Positions 1 through 9,094 are shown, counted from the stretch's first letter. The stretch: DNA of 64,000 bases from Herbiconiux daphne (GCF_024979295.1 NZ_JANLCJ010000005.1:372001-436000), one strand, 5' to 3'. The notes: generated by a model from the sequence alone, not told the origin. Numbers and translations are program-made.

Positions 1-262
1 TGCGGGTCTGGCCCTGCATCACGGCGCCGGCGATGCCGAGGCAGAAGCCCACGAAGAGTCCGAGCACCGTGCGCGGTACCCGCGACCCCCACACCACCGA
101 GCCGACATCCTGCGACGGATCGAACAGGCCGGTCAGCACCGTTCCGACCCCGAGCAGATTGCTGCCGAGCATGAGGCTCACGACGGTCATCACGAGCACG
201 CCGAGGCCGAGCACCACGAGCACGAGAGCGCGCCGGGACGACGTGGCAACGGAGCGGGGCAT
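1..262 (-). CDS. FecCD-family iron-siderophore ABC permease (N-terminal part)
   Basis: The first 87 residues are visible; the rest lies outside the window. The ATG is at 262 on the minus strand. A hydrophobic helix spans about residues 12-34. It is followed by RVPRTVLGLFVG (61-72) and a second helix ending in GAVMQGQTR, which is the hallmark opening of BtuC/FecCD permeases that carry ferric siderophores across the cytoplasmic membrane. The gene is transcribed away from the siderophore-interacting protein at 299, and an IdeR/DtxR-like box lies between the two, so iron-repressed co-expression is likely. Family assignment rests on this conserved segment only; the actual siderophore is unknown. 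Confidence 0.85.
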   Translation of the reverse strand, partial: MPRSVATSSRRALVLVVLGLGVLVMTVVSLMLGSNLLGVGTVLTGLFDPSQDVGSVVWGSRVPRTVLGLFVGFCLGIAGAVMQGQTR

Positions 263-266
263 GGAG

Positions 267-285
267 TAAGCGTAGCCTTACCTAA
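267..285. promoter_or_regulatory. IdeR/DtxR-type iron box
   Basis: The sequence TAAGCGTAGCCTTACCTAA matches 15 of 19 positions of the DtxR/IdeR consensus TTAGGTTAGCCTAACCTAA by eye. It sits in the 36-bp gap between the two divergent siderophore genes, 4 bp from the permease start and 13 bp from the start at 299, where a bound repressor would block both. Iron-bound IdeR repression of uptake genes is established in actinobacteria; binding here is inferred. Confidence 0.8.
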
Positions 286-298
286 TAGAGTCGTCGAT

Positions 299-1123
299 AT
301 GACCCGTTACCCGCGCCTGATGCCCACGCATCCTCGATTGTTCACCGCCCTCGTGACCTCGTCGGTGAGGATGTCGCCGTCGTTCCAGCGCGTGACCATC
401 GCCGGCGACGAACTCGCCTCCTTCGAGTGGAACGGGTTCGACCACTGGTTCCGCATCTTCCTGCCGCCCGCGGTCGGAGCGCCGCTGCGGCTGCCGGTGG
501 TGTCGGGGCGGTCGTGGTGGAAGCCCTACCTCGCGATTCCCGAGCGCGAGCGCCCGCACTGCAGCAACTACACGGTCGCCGACATCCGCGCCGGCTCGGG
601 GGTCGCCGAGATGGACGTCGACGTCGTGCTGCACTGGGATGCCTCGGGCGACATCGCAGCGGGCGTCGCCGGGTGGGCGGTGTCGGCGGAGCCCGGCTCA
701 CCGGTCGGCCTGCTCGACCAGGGCCCGCTCTTCGACCCGCCCGACGACATGCGCGGCGTGCACCTGGTGGCCGACGAGAGCGGCCTGCCGGCGGTGCGCG
801 GCATCCTGCGCGACCTCGGCGAACACGTCACGGGCACGGCCATCATCGAGGTGCCGCACGCCGACGACATCGAGCCGCTGGCCGCTCCGGCCGGAGTCGA
901 CGTCGTGTGGATCGCGCGGGGCGCGGGCGACGGCAGCGTGCCGGGCACCTCGGCGCTCGCGGCCCTGCGGTCGCGCGTCACGCCGCATCCGCACGACTAC
1001 GCCTTCGTCGTGGGGGAGTCGACCCTCGCCACCGAGGGGCGCCGCGCCCTGCATCGGGCCGGGTTGCCGAAGTCGCGCATCACGTTCTCGGGCTTCTGGA
1101 AGCACACGCCGCACTGCGCGTGA
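299..1123 (+). CDS. Siderophore-interacting protein (FAD ferric-siderophore reductase)
   Basis: This 274-residue protein has the length and layout of the ViuB/SIP family, cytoplasmic flavoproteins that reduce ferric siderophores to release iron. The N-terminal FAD-binding barrel covers about residues 10-130 and includes SNYTVADIR, the counterpart of the family's RxYTxR flavin motif. The C-terminal NAD(P)H-binding half begins near HLVADESGLPAVRGIL and ends with the family-typical GFWKH tail. ATG 299 directly follows the iron box, leaving little room for a Shine-Dalgarno, so translation may be leaderless. It is divergent from the FecCD permease, and the two together form an iron-uptake pair. 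Confidence 0.9.
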   Translation: MTRYPRLMPTHPRLFTALVTSSVRMSPSFQRVTIAGDELASFEWNGFDHWFRIFLPPAVGAPLRLPVVSGRSWWKPYLAIPERERPHCSNYTVADIRAGSGVAEMDVDVVLHWDASGDIAAGVAGWAVSAEPGSPVGLLDQGPLFDPPDDMRGVHLVADESGLPAVRGILRDLGEHVTGTAIIEVPHADDIEPLAAPAGVDVVWIARGAGDGSVPGTSALAALRSRVTPHPHDYAFVVGESTLATEGRRALHRAGLPKSRITFSGFWKHTPHCA

Positions 1124-1187
1124 GGGGCGCCGGGGGCGGCTCGGCTGCTCCTCACTTCGTCCCCCGGATGCCCACGCGCCTGCTCTC

Positions 1188-2562
1188 GTGCCCGTGTTTG
1201 ACGGTGGGCTGGGGGCTGGGTGGGTGGCGGGGTTGGGGGTGCGGGAGTCGTTGTTGGTGGGGATCGGGTCTGATGTGGATTCGGTGGCGCTGATTCAGCG
1301 GCAGCAGGCGGTGTGGGAGGCGCGGTCGGTGGTGTGGTTGGCGGCGGCTGCGGCGAAGGCTGACCGGTTGGCGGGGTTGCCGGGTGGGTCGATGGTGCAC
1401 GCGAGGCGGTCGTTGGTGGCGGAGGTCGCGACGACTCTGGTGGTGTCGGAGGGGGTGGCGGCGCGGCGGGTCGATGACGCCCAGTTCCTGGTCGAGTTCC
1501 TGCCGGCGACGTTGGCTGCTCTCGCGGGGGGCGAGATCGGGTATCGGTGTGCGGAGGTGATGGTGCGGCAGGCGGTGTCGCTGCCCGAAAACGCGCGTGC
1601 GGGGTTCGAGGTGGTGGCGCTGGCGGGGGTGGCGGGGTTGACGCCGTCGCAGTTCGTCGTGGGCGCGGCGGTTGCGGGAGCGGTTGCATCCGGAGTCGAT
1701 CGATGTGCGTCATCGGGCGGCGGTGGCGGAGCGGGCGGTCTGGGTGGAGCCGGAGCGGGATGGCATGGCGACGTTGGTGTGTCACCTGCCGGCGGTGAGT
1801 GTGTTCGCGATCGATGACACTCTCGACCAGCACGCCCGTTCCCTCGCCGGTGCGGAGGAGCCTCGCACTCACGCCCAGCTCCGCGCCGACACCCTCACCG
1901 ACCTCCTCCTCGACCCGCACAGCCGTGACGCTCGGGTGAAGGGTGTCCGGGCGAATGTCACGATCACCGTTCCCGCTCTCACCCTCCTCGGGCACAGCGA
2001 TGAGCCGGCGGAGCTGATCGGCTACGGGCCGATCGATGTCGACACCGCGCGACGACTGACCGCGACCGCCCCCTCGGTGACCCGGCTGTTGACCGACCTG
2101 GTCACGGGGGCGCGGCTGACGGTGGGACGGAATCGTTACACGGTGCCGGCCGACCTCCGCGCCGCCGTGCAGCTCGATGACGAGACCTGCCGGTTCCCGG
2201 GCTGCGTGCGCCGCGCCGACCGGTGCGATCTCGACCACACCATCGACTGGGCGAACAACGGCCACACCAGCCTCGACAACCTCGCCGCCCTCTGCCGCTG
2301 CCACCACACCGTCAAACACCACACCGACTGGACCGTCACCCAAGGCCCCAACCGCACCCTCCACTGGACCTCACCCTCCGGCGCCCGCCACACCACCACA
2401 CCCGCCAAGCACAGCCCACCCACATCAGCCCCGCCGATAGGGGCACGAGGGCCAGCGCTGTCAGATGCTCCTCATCCACAACCGCCAGGTGACGTGGCGC
2501 ACTCGTCCCTCACTTCGCGACCGCCGCGGACACGACCCTTGCCTGACGACCCACCCTTCTGA
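1188..2562 (+). pseudogene. DUF222/13E12-family HNH endonuclease, frameshifted
   Basis: Two halves of one DUF222/HNH protein lie in different frames. The first (GTG 1188 or 1194) encodes the DUF222 region up to GLTPSQFVV. The protein then continues one frame over with RRLRERLHPESIDVRHR and runs to the TGA at 2562. One extra G in the GGG at about 1661-1663 explains the break. The second half carries the HNH domain: CRFPGC, CDLDHTIDW, NLAALC and CHHTVKHH. These are repetitive, often multicopy actinobacterial nuclease-like genes of uncertain role. The coding strand is G-rich and then C-rich, switching near 1790. It may be a true pseudogene, a sequencing error or programmed; the first two are likeliest. 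Confidence 0.8.
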
Positions 2563-2736
2563 CGGCTGCGTCGCTTTAGCGGCTGCCCCACCCGACGCTC
2601 GGAGTGTCCCTCCGCCCGCTTGCGCCCGCCCCGCGCCGCCCGTAGCCTGGGGTGACAAGAAGGAAAACCGCAGATTTCGTCTGCGCACGCACGCCGCTCC
2701 ACGAGCCGCCACTTCTCCCATGACGAGGAGTGCGCC

Positions 2737-4266
2737 TTGAGCGACCTGAACCCCCTTCCCCTCTCGACCGACGAGCCCCTGCCGCCGCCCGGTCGACAGC
2801 GTCCGCAGAGCCTTCGCGCCGCGGCCGTGGCCCTGGCCGGCCTCTCTGCCGTGTTCCTGTTCGAGATGCTCGACAACTCGGTGCTCAACGTGGCGCTGCC
2901 GACGATCGGGCGCGAGCTCGCGGCATCCACGACCGCTCTGCAGTGGGTCACCAGCAGCTACGCCGTCGTGTTCGGCGGACTCATGATCGCCCTGAGCGCC
3001 GTGGCCGACCGCGTCGGACGCCGCCGGATCATGGTCGTGGGACTCGTGCTGCTGGCGCTCGCGAGCCTGGCCACCCTGTTCGTCACCACGGTCGAGCAGC
3101 TCATCGCCGTGCGCGCCCTGATGGGGCTCGCCGCCGCGATGACCACTCCCGGTTCGCTCGCCCTCGCCTTCCGGCTGTTCGACATCGAGGGGCTGCGGGT
3201 GCGCGCGCTCACCCTCATCTCGACGGTCGGCCTCGTGGGCCTCGCGCTCGGCCCCACCGCCGGCGGGCTCGTGCTGAGCGTCGCCCCGTGGCAGGTGCTG
3301 CTGCTCGCGAACGCGCCGATCGCCCTCGTGGCGCTCGTCTGCATCCGCCTCGGAGTGCCCGCCGACCGGGCCGACGAGCTCACCCGAGAGCCCGTCGACG
3401 TGCTCGGCGCGATCACCGGCACGCTCACCATCGTCGGCGCCCTCGTCGTGCCGACCCTCATCGTCGAGCAGGGCACGGGGTCATGGATGCCGTTGGCCGC
3501 GCTGGTGGCGACCGCGGGGTTCGCGGCGCTGTTCGTTCTGCGGCAACGCGCGGCGCGGCATCCGCTGCTCGACTTCGCCCTCATCGCACGGCCCCTCGTG
3601 TCGAGCGGCCTCGCCTTCAAGGGGGCCTCGGGCCTGGCGGTCGCCGGCCTGAGCTACCTCGTCACCCTGCAACTGCAGCTGGACTGGGGATGGACGCCCG
3701 CTCAAGCCGCGCTCGGCATGCTGCCCCATGTGATCGTGCTGATCGCCGGCGGCGCGGTGATCTCACCACTCGTCTCGCGTATCGGGCTCGCGAACGCCGC
3801 CTGGCTCAGCGCGGTCGTGGTGGTGCTGGGGCTCGGCGTCTACGCGGCCTTCGGGCACCTCGGTTACGGCTTCGTCGCGGCCTCGCTCGTGCTCGTCGCC
3901 GCCGGCATGCGCATCGTCGGCGTCGTCGCGGGCAACAACGTGATGGGCGGTCTGCCCGCCGACCGCACCACGATCGGGGCGGCACTGATCGACACCGCGA
4001 GCGAGCTGACGACCGCCATCGGCATCGCCCTCGCCGGCACCGTGATCGCCGCGCTCTTCACCGGCAGCATCACGGCCGGCGACTGGAGCGAGGTTCAGAC
4101 CCAGGAGTTCCGCGCGGCGACCACCATCGCGGCGACCGCCCTCACGGTGATCGCCGCGCTGCTGGTGGGCGCCGGAGTGCTCTGGGCCCGCCGCGGCCGG
4201 AGCGCGCCGCCCGAAGGCAGCGACCCCGACACCGGCCCCGGCCCGGCCATTACCGCAACGGCGTGA
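2737..4266 (+). CDS. MFS drug:H+ antiporter, DHA2 (14-helix) family
   Basis: This 509-residue integral membrane protein fits the 14-helix EmrB/QacA type. Near the N-terminus, after about 35 cytoplasmic residues, comes LFEMLDNSVLNVALPTIG, where the acidic residue and the NVALPTI run are typical of DHA2 helix 1. The loop motif A follows as ADRVGRRR. The start is TTG 2737, chosen for the GAGGAG Shine-Dalgarno at 2725-2730. The substrate cannot be predicted. Its 3' end overlaps the convergent bicupin gene by 17 bp. The upstream gap (2563-2736) holds no gene. Confidence 0.88.
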   Translation: MSDLNPLPLSTDEPLPPPGRQRPQSLRAAAVALAGLSAVFLFEMLDNSVLNVALPTIGRELAASTTALQWVTSSYAVVFGGLMIALSAVADRVGRRRIMVVGLVLLALASLATLFVTTVEQLIAVRALMGLAAAMTTPGSLALAFRLFDIEGLRVRALTLISTVGLVGLALGPTAGGLVLSVAPWQVLLLANAPIALVALVCIRLGVPADRADELTREPVDVLGAITGTLTIVGALVVPTLIVEQGTGSWMPLAALVATAGFAALFVLRQRAARHPLLDFALIARPLVSSGLAFKGASGLAVAGLSYLVTLQLQLDWGWTPAQAALGMLPHVIVLIAGGAVISPLVSRIGLANAAWLSAVVVVLGLGVYAAFGHLGYGFVAASLVLVAAGMRIVGVVAGNNVMGGLPADRTTIGAALIDTASELTTAIGIALAGTVIAALFTGSITAGDWSEVQTQEFRAATTIAATALTVIAALLVGAGVLWARRGRSAPPEGSDPDTGPGPAITATA

Positions 4267-5461
4267 TGCCCTGCGTGCTGCGCGGGAACGTCGCGAGCAC
4301 CTGCTCGGGAATGTTGAGGTGCGCCGACACCAGCGACGGCGGCAGGTGCCCGAGCCAGTTCGCCAGCGACACCTCCTCGTAGTGGTCGCTCTTGAAGGTC
4401 TCGATGAACACCGCGGTCTCGGTGCCGGTGTTCTCGATGTAGTGGCCGAAGTTGCGGCCGACGACCCCCACGTCGCCCGCCTTGAAGTCGGTGGTGTTGG
4501 CGTGCGGGCCGGTGTTGAACACCGTCATGCGCCCCGACCCCTTCAACCAGTACTGCCACTCGTCGGCGTTCGGGTGCCAGTGCAGCTCGCGCATCGAGCC
4601 GGGCTCGATGGTCACGAGGGCCGCGGCGACCGTCTTCGACGCGGGGTAGTTCGTGCTGTCGGCGATCTGGATGCGCCCGCCGCTGTTCTGCCGCACCGGC
4701 TCCGACCGCGAGAGCCGGAAGATCACCGCCTCGGTGCCGGGCTGCACGCCCGCCGACGCGCGATCGGCCTCGATGTCGCCGGGCACGTCGCCCGGGAAGA
4801 TCCAGAGGTTGTGCAACGGGATGTCCTTGAACACCTCCTGCGCGACGCCGAAGTTCTTCGCCAGCACCTCGGGCGGGGTGTGCGCGAACCAGTCGGTGAG
4901 CAGCAGTGTGTTGCTCTCGGACTGGTCGCCGTTGTCGAACGCCAGCACGAACTCCGCGCCATCCGGCCCCAGCCCCTGCAGCGAGTGGGGGAGCCCCGGC
5001 GGGAAGTACCAGAGGTCGCCCTCCTGCACGTCGTCGACGCTCGGTAGGCCATTGCGGCTCAGTGTGGTGATGCGGCAGTTGCCGCGCGTCATGATGGCCC
5101 ACTCCGCGGTCTGATGCCAATGCAGCTCGCGGATGCCGCCCGCCTCGAGATACATGTTGACGCCCGCGATCTCGTCGGAGATGGCGAAATCCTGGCTGGT
5201 GAGCTCGCGTGCCCAGCCGCCGCGCTGCACCCGCCGGGGCGAGATGTTGAACGACGACCAGAAGAACGGCTGCGTGCTGATGTCGGTGGGCGGTGCATCC
5301 GTCTGGTTCGGGAACTGGCTCTCGATCACCGGGTTCTGCGGCCCGGTCATGACGGTGCTCCCGGCGTCGCCGCGGGTGTTGACGATGCCCTCCTGGGGCA
5401 GATCGGGATCGCCGAAAACAGCGGTCTCGTGATGGGGCGTGGGGTCGGTGCTCGAATCCAT
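4250..5461 (-). CDS. Oxalate decarboxylase-family bicupin
   Basis: This 403-residue protein has two cupin domains, each with Mn-ligand motifs: GGIRELHWHQTAEW in the N-terminal half and GSMRELHWHPNADEW in the C-terminal half. The N-terminal domain also carries FPPGLPHS. The segment QSESNTLLLTDWFAHTP corresponds to the mobile lid of Bacillus OxdC (SENST), including the lid glutamate needed for decarboxylation, so formate and CO2 production from oxalate is plausible. There is no secretion signal, unlike many fungal enzymes. ATG 5461 was chosen because it follows GGAGAG; the frame stays open further upstream without a good ribosome site. It overlaps the 3' end of the MFS gene at 2737. Confidence 0.85.
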   Translation of the reverse strand: MDSSTDPTPHHETAVFGDPDLPQEGIVNTRGDAGSTVMTGPQNPVIESQFPNQTDAPPTDISTQPFFWSSFNISPRRVQRGGWARELTSQDFAISDEIAGVNMYLEAGGIRELHWHQTAEWAIMTRGNCRITTLSRNGLPSVDDVQEGDLWYFPPGLPHSLQGLGPDGAEFVLAFDNGDQSESNTLLLTDWFAHTPPEVLAKNFGVAQEVFKDIPLHNLWIFPGDVPGDIEADRASAGVQPGTEAVIFRLSRSEPVRQNSGGRIQIADSTNYPASKTVAAALVTIEPGSMRELHWHPNADEWQYWLKGSGRMTVFNTGPHANTTDFKAGDVGVVGRNFGHYIENTGTETAVFIETFKSDHYEEVSLANWLGHLPPSLVSAHLNIPEQVLATFPRSTQGITPLR

Positions 5462-5559
5462 GAGCTCTCTCCTTTTCCGTTCGCGGTGACTCGATCCAAC
5501 CGCGCCGCCGGTCGGGAGGGGAAGCGACATCTGACGTGAATTGCTGTGAGGATGGACTC

Positions 5560-6771
5560 GTGGATGACGCAACCGGCGAGCGAGCGTGGACCCGCCGTCT
5601 CGCCGTGCTCGCGGTCGTGGCCGCGATCGCGGTCAGCACCATCTACCTGCCGCAGGCGCTGCTAACCGACCTCGCCGAGAACCTCGGTGTCGCGCCCGGC
5701 GCCGCCGGGGTCGTGGCCACCACGGTGCAGGCCGGCTACGCCCTCGGCATCCTGCTGCTCGTGCCGCTCGGCGACCGCGTGCAGGTGCGCACGCAGGTGA
5801 CCGTGCAGTCGCTCGTGCTGGCCGCCGCCCTCGCGGCCTCGGCGGCGCTGCCCGATCTCGTCGGCGTCGCCCTCGGATTCCTCGTGGTGGGCCTGGTGGC
5901 CAACATCGCGCAGATCATCATCCCCGCCGCGAACCGGCTGGCGCCGCCGCACCGCCGCGGCGCCGCGACCGGAACGCTGGTCGGCGCCCTGGTGATCGGC
6001 ATCTTCGGCGGGCGCATCGTGGCGAGCCTTCTGGTCGATGCGATCGGCTGGCGCTGGGTGGTGCTCGTGTTCGCCGGCCTCGTGCTCGTGGCGCTGCCGT
6101 TCGTGCGCCGGGCGCTCGGCGGCGAACTGCCGGTCGAGGGCCTGCCGCAGAGCTACGGCCGCCTGCTGCTGTCGACCTTCGTGCTCGCCCGCCGCAGCCC
6201 CGCCCTCGTGCAGTCGGCCGTCATCCAGTTCTTCGTCTTCGCCACCTTCAACTCGATCTGGACCGTGATGGTGCTGCACCTGACCGCCCCGCCGTTCGAC
6301 TGGAGCGTGCTCGGCGCCGGCCTGTTCGGCCTGGTCGGTCTCGCGGCCGGCATCGTGGCGCCGTTCGGCGGCCGCTGGATCGACCGGTTCGGGCCGATGC
6401 CGGTCGTGGGGGTGGCGCTCGCCGTGCTGCTCGTCGCCACGGCCACCATCGTGGTCGACGCGACCGCGATCGTGCTCTTCGGCGTCACGATGTTCGTGGC
6501 CACCTGGGCCAACCAGGCCATCCAGTCGGCCAACCAGAGTCGCGCGCTCACCGCCAACCCCGGTCGCACCGCGCCGGCGAACACCTTCTTCATGTTCATG
6601 GTGTTCCTCGGCGGATCGACCGGCGCGGCCCTCGGCCCGCTGGCCTTCGCCGACGGCGGCATGCCCCGGGTGGGCGAACTCGGCGTCGTGCTCGTGCTGC
6701 TCGCGGGGGTCACCTGGGTGCTCGCGGCTCTGCACGGCCGGCGAGCGGATGCCGCGGCATCCGTGTCGTAG
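5560..6771 (+). CDS. MFS transporter (12-helix)
   Basis: This protein of about 403 residues has alternating hydrophobic helices and the motif-A-like LGDRVQVRTQ after helix 2, followed by a mirrored second half with GGRWIDRFG. The opening STIYLPQALLTDLAENLG resembles the YnfM/arabinose-efflux group of MFS proteins. Helices cover nearly the entire length; no soluble domain is present. GTG 5560 is preferred because GAGG lies about 8 bp upstream; an in-frame GTG at 5536 would add eight residues. It is divergent from the bicupin across 98 bp. The substrate is unknown. It is followed by short tandem repeats. Confidence 0.82.
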   Translation: MDDATGERAWTRRLAVLAVVAAIAVSTIYLPQALLTDLAENLGVAPGAAGVVATTVQAGYALGILLLVPLGDRVQVRTQVTVQSLVLAAALAASAALPDLVGVALGFLVVGLVANIAQIIIPAANRLAPPHRRGAATGTLVGALVIGIFGGRIVASLLVDAIGWRWVVLVFAGLVLVALPFVRRALGGELPVEGLPQSYGRLLLSTFVLARRSPALVQSAVIQFFVFATFNSIWTVMVLHLTAPPFDWSVLGAGLFGLVGLAAGIVAPFGGRWIDRFGPMPVVGVALAVLLVATATIVVDATAIVLFGVTMFVATWANQAIQSANQSRALTANPGRTAPANTFFMFMVFLGGSTGAALGPLAFADGGMPRVGELGVVLVLLAGVTWVLAALHGRRADAAASVS

Positions 6772-6804
6772 CGAGGCGTGTCGTAGCGAGGCGTGTCGTA
6801 GCGG
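6763..6804. repeat. 15-bp tandem repeat at the 3' end of the MFS gene
   Basis: The unit GTGTCGTAGCGAGGC occurs at 6763-6777 and 6778-6792, with a partial third copy from 6793. The first copy contains the TAG stop of the MFS gene, and every copy repeats that in-frame TAG. It looks like slippage duplication of a gene end. Confidence 0.85.
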
Positions 6805-6846
6805 CAGAGCCTCAGCGAGCCGTGTCGTCGCGGCGCAGGCCCGGCG

Positions 6847-7581
6847 TCAGGAGCGCACGGGCACGAAGATCTCGGGATGCCGCGCGAGCTCGAGCCGCGT
6901 GCGCCGGATGTGGCTCAGCAGGATGCGCTCGGCGTCGTCGCCGTCGCGCCGCCGCAGCGCGTCGACGAGCAGGTGGTGCTCCATGTGCGTCACGGCGGAA
7001 CCCCCGATGCCCACGAGGCGGCTGAACGCGCGCCGGTAGTGCTGGGTGGTGTTCCAGAGCTTGTCGATCATGCCCGACACGAGCGTGGAGTCGGCCGTGC
7101 TGTAGGTGAGCAGGTGGAACTGCCGGTCGAGGTCGATGAACGTCTCGACGTCGTTGTTGAGCTCCATCGAGGTGGCCAGCACGTCGAGCTCCGCGACGAT
7201 CTCGTCGGTCATGCCGGGCAGGCTCATGCGCAGCAGCAGCGGCTCGAGCCGCTCGCGCACCTGGTAGACCTCCGAGCACTCCTGCTGCGTGAGGCTCGCG
7301 ACCCAGGCGCCCGAGTTCGCCACCAGGGTCACCAGACCGTCGGCCTGCAGCACCCGCAGCGCCTCGCGCACCGGGATGCGGCTGGTGCCGTATTCCTCTG
7401 CGAGGATCTCCTGCCGGATGCGCTGCCCCGGCGCGAGGTCGCCGTGCAGGATCGAGGCGCGCAGCGTCGTGGCGATGCGATGGCTCGCCACGGCGTCTTT
7501 CGGAACCGCGTCTTTCGGCACGGCGCCTTTCGGCGTGGTGCCGGTCGCCACGGTGTCAAAAGGTGCGGCGTCGGTCGGCAT
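6847..7581 (-). CDS. GntR-family regulator with FCD domain
   Basis: This 244-residue regulator has an N-terminal winged helix at about residues 30-100 (ILAEEYGTSRIPVREALRVLQADG is the recognition part) and a C-terminal all-helical FCD effector domain. The FCD metal-site residues appear in DRQFH, MEHHLL and LSHIRR. The N-terminal 30 residues contain a repeat (PKGAVPKDAVPKDAV). A GGAGGA ribosome site precedes ATG 7581. It is the last gene of an operon with the KPR-like, SnoaL-like and VOC genes, which supports local autoregulation. FCD regulators usually bind carboxylic acids. Candidate operators lie at 9641-9655 and 9706-9717. Confidence 0.92.
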   Translation of the reverse strand: MPTDAAPFDTVATGTTPKGAVPKDAVPKDAVASHRIATTLRASILHGDLAPGQRIRQEILAEEYGTSRIPVREALRVLQADGLVTLVANSGAWVASLTQQECSEVYQVRERLEPLLLRMSLPGMTDEIVAELDVLATSMELNNDVETFIDLDRQFHLLTYSTADSTLVSGMIDKLWNTTQHYRRAFSRLVGIGGSAVTHMEHHLLVDALRRRDGDDAERILLSHIRRTRLELARHPEIFVPVRS

Positions 7582-7635
7582 GGTCCTCCCCGGGGTGTCT
7601 GCGTCGGTCGACGGCGAGCTGGTCGCGGCGGCGTC

Positions 7636-8682
7636 TCAGCCGACGGTACTCGCATCCGGTGCCGCGGCCGGCACCAGCAGGTCGATGTTGGCCGGGCCGG
7701 CGTCGAGCTCACCCCGCTCGATGCGGTGGGCGAGCCCGGTCACGAGCTCGTTGAACGGAGCGCGGCCGCCGAGGCCCGCCTGGGCGCGCGCCACGAGTCC
7801 GTTGAGCTCGTCGACCTCCGACCGCCGCCCCTTGCGCCAGTCCTGCAGCACCGTGGTCATCGTGTCGGGCAGGGTGTAGCGGTCGAGCACGATCTCGAGC
7901 AGGTCTTCGGCGAAACGGTCGGGCGAGACATCCGCCGTCGCCTCCATGCCGAAGATCGGGATGGTGCGGTTGCCGAGGGCGACCGCCGTGCGCACGGCCT
8001 CTTTTCCGGTCTCGACCATGAACTCACGCATGCCGGGCACCCGCTCCGCGTCGGCGAGCGGCAGATCGAGGATGGCGGAGGGCACGAGTTCGGCCGCGTT
8101 GACGACGAGTTTCATCCACTTCGACGAACGGATGTCGGCCGAGATCTCGACGACCCCGGCGTGGCCGAGCACGTCGGCCACCTCGCGCTCGCGCCCCGCC
8201 GTCGACGGGTGGAAGCTGCCGAGTGCGAACCACGCCGCGGCCTGCTGGTTCACGACGCCGGGCTCGAACATGTTCGCGGCCACCTCGATGACGGCGGCCA
8301 GCGTTCGCTCGGCGCCCATCACGTCGGCCATGTCGTCGAGGGTCATGCCGTTCTGCAGACCCACCACGAGACCGTCGGGCTTGACGAGGGGTTTGATGAG
8401 TTCGCACGCCCACCGGGTGTCGTAGGCCTTGACCACGACGAACACGATGTCGAACGGCTCGCGCAGCTCGGCCACCTCGCAGAGGTGGATGACGGTGACG
8501 GGCGTGACCGTGGTGCCCGAGGGGGTGTGCACGGTGACGCCGTTGCGGCGCATCGCCTCGACGTGCGCCGGCCACTGCTCGATGAACGTCACGTCGAGAC
8601 CGGCGCGGGTGAGGTCGGCGCCGATGGCCGCCCCGTTGGCGCCGGTGCCGAGCACCGCGATGCGGGGGGTGGCGGCGCTCAC
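7636..8682 (-). CDS. Ketopantoate reductase (PanE/ApbA)-family oxidoreductase, copy 1
   Basis: This 348-residue protein has a Rossmann motif VLGTGANGAAIG near residues 10-20. The C-terminal helical domain carries the catalytic-lysine region SKWMKLVVNAAE and the acidic RSEVDELNG segment of the KPR fold. Such enzymes reduce 2-oxo acids or oxidise hydroxyacids with NADP(H). The context (FCD-GntR, VOC and SnoaL genes, and the dehydrogenase operon opposite) suggests a catabolic substrate rather than pantoate synthesis. The GTG start at 8682 overlaps the upstream stop as GTGA, implying translational coupling. Two further paralogues lie at 32649 and 33844. Confidence 0.85.
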   Translation of the reverse strand: MSAATPRIAVLGTGANGAAIGADLTRAGLDVTFIEQWPAHVEAMRRNGVTVHTPSGTTVTPVTVIHLCEVAELREPFDIVFVVVKAYDTRWACELIKPLVKPDGLVVGLQNGMTLDDMADVMGAERTLAAVIEVAANMFEPGVVNQQAAAWFALGSFHPSTAGREREVADVLGHAGVVEISADIRSSKWMKLVVNAAELVPSAILDLPLADAERVPGMREFMVETGKEAVRTAVALGNRTIPIFGMEATADVSPDRFAEDLLEIVLDRYTLPDTMTTVLQDWRKGRRSEVDELNGLVARAQAGLGGRAPFNELVTGLAHRIERGELDAGPANIDLLVPAAAPDASTVG

Positions 8683-9086
8683 GAGGCGGCCGCCGGGATC
8701 GGCGTCGGCTGGAACGCCAGCAGCTGCCAGCCGGCACCCTGCCGCACCCACACCGAGATGGTGCTGCCGTTCAGCTCCACGGGGTTGCCGCCGATGAGCA
8801 CGCTCGCGTTCATCGTGCCCACCACCACGGCGGTGTCGCCGCTCAGCAGGATGTCGCTGATCGGGTGATCGATGCGCGAGTAGTCGAGCACGCCGGCGCG
8901 GATCTTCTCGAGCAGACTGGCCTTCGTCTCGCGGTTGGCGTTGGAGTGGCCGTAGCCGAGCCGGTCGTGCAGCAACGGCTCGAGGGCGTCGGCGTCGCCG
9001 GCGAGCATGGCCGCGAACCGCCGGTCTTCGAGTGCGGTGAGAGCAGCGGCATCCGCCTGCTGGTCGACCTCGGGGGTGTCGGTCAT
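8679..9086 (-). CDS. SnoaL-like/NTF2-fold small protein
   Basis: This 135-residue protein has the pattern of the NTF2-like superfamily: an opening helical pair with DRRFAAMLAGDADALEPLLHD, a middle region with GHSNANRETKASLLEKI, and beta strands ending GAGWQLLAFQPTPI. Relatives act as small isomerases, cyclases, dehydratases or ligand-binding proteins. The catalytic class cannot be read from the sequence. It sits between the VOC gene (8-bp gap) and the KPR-like gene (GTGA overlap), so it is clearly part of that catabolic operon. ATG 9086 is preceded by GGAG. Confidence 0.75.
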   Translation of the reverse strand: MTDTPEVDQQADAAALTALEDRRFAAMLAGDADALEPLLHDRLGYGHSNANRETKASLLEKIRAGVLDYSRIDHPISDILLSGDTAVVVGTMNASVLIGGNPVELNGSTISVWVRQGAGWQLLAFQPTPIPAAAS

Positions 9087-9094
9087 GGGGTCTC

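Noticed and set aside
997-2364. Long open frame on the minus strand over the SIP and HNH genes
   Set aside because: Its translation is Pro/Arg/His-rich with no domain, and it is a shadow of GC-rich codons on the other strand.
5462-5572. Upstream start for the bicupin (adds 37 residues)
   Set aside because: The extension is not protein-like and ATG 5461 has the good ribosome site.
6763-6804. Short tandem repeats as a possible CRISPR
   Set aside because: Units are adjacent with no spacers and only about three copies.
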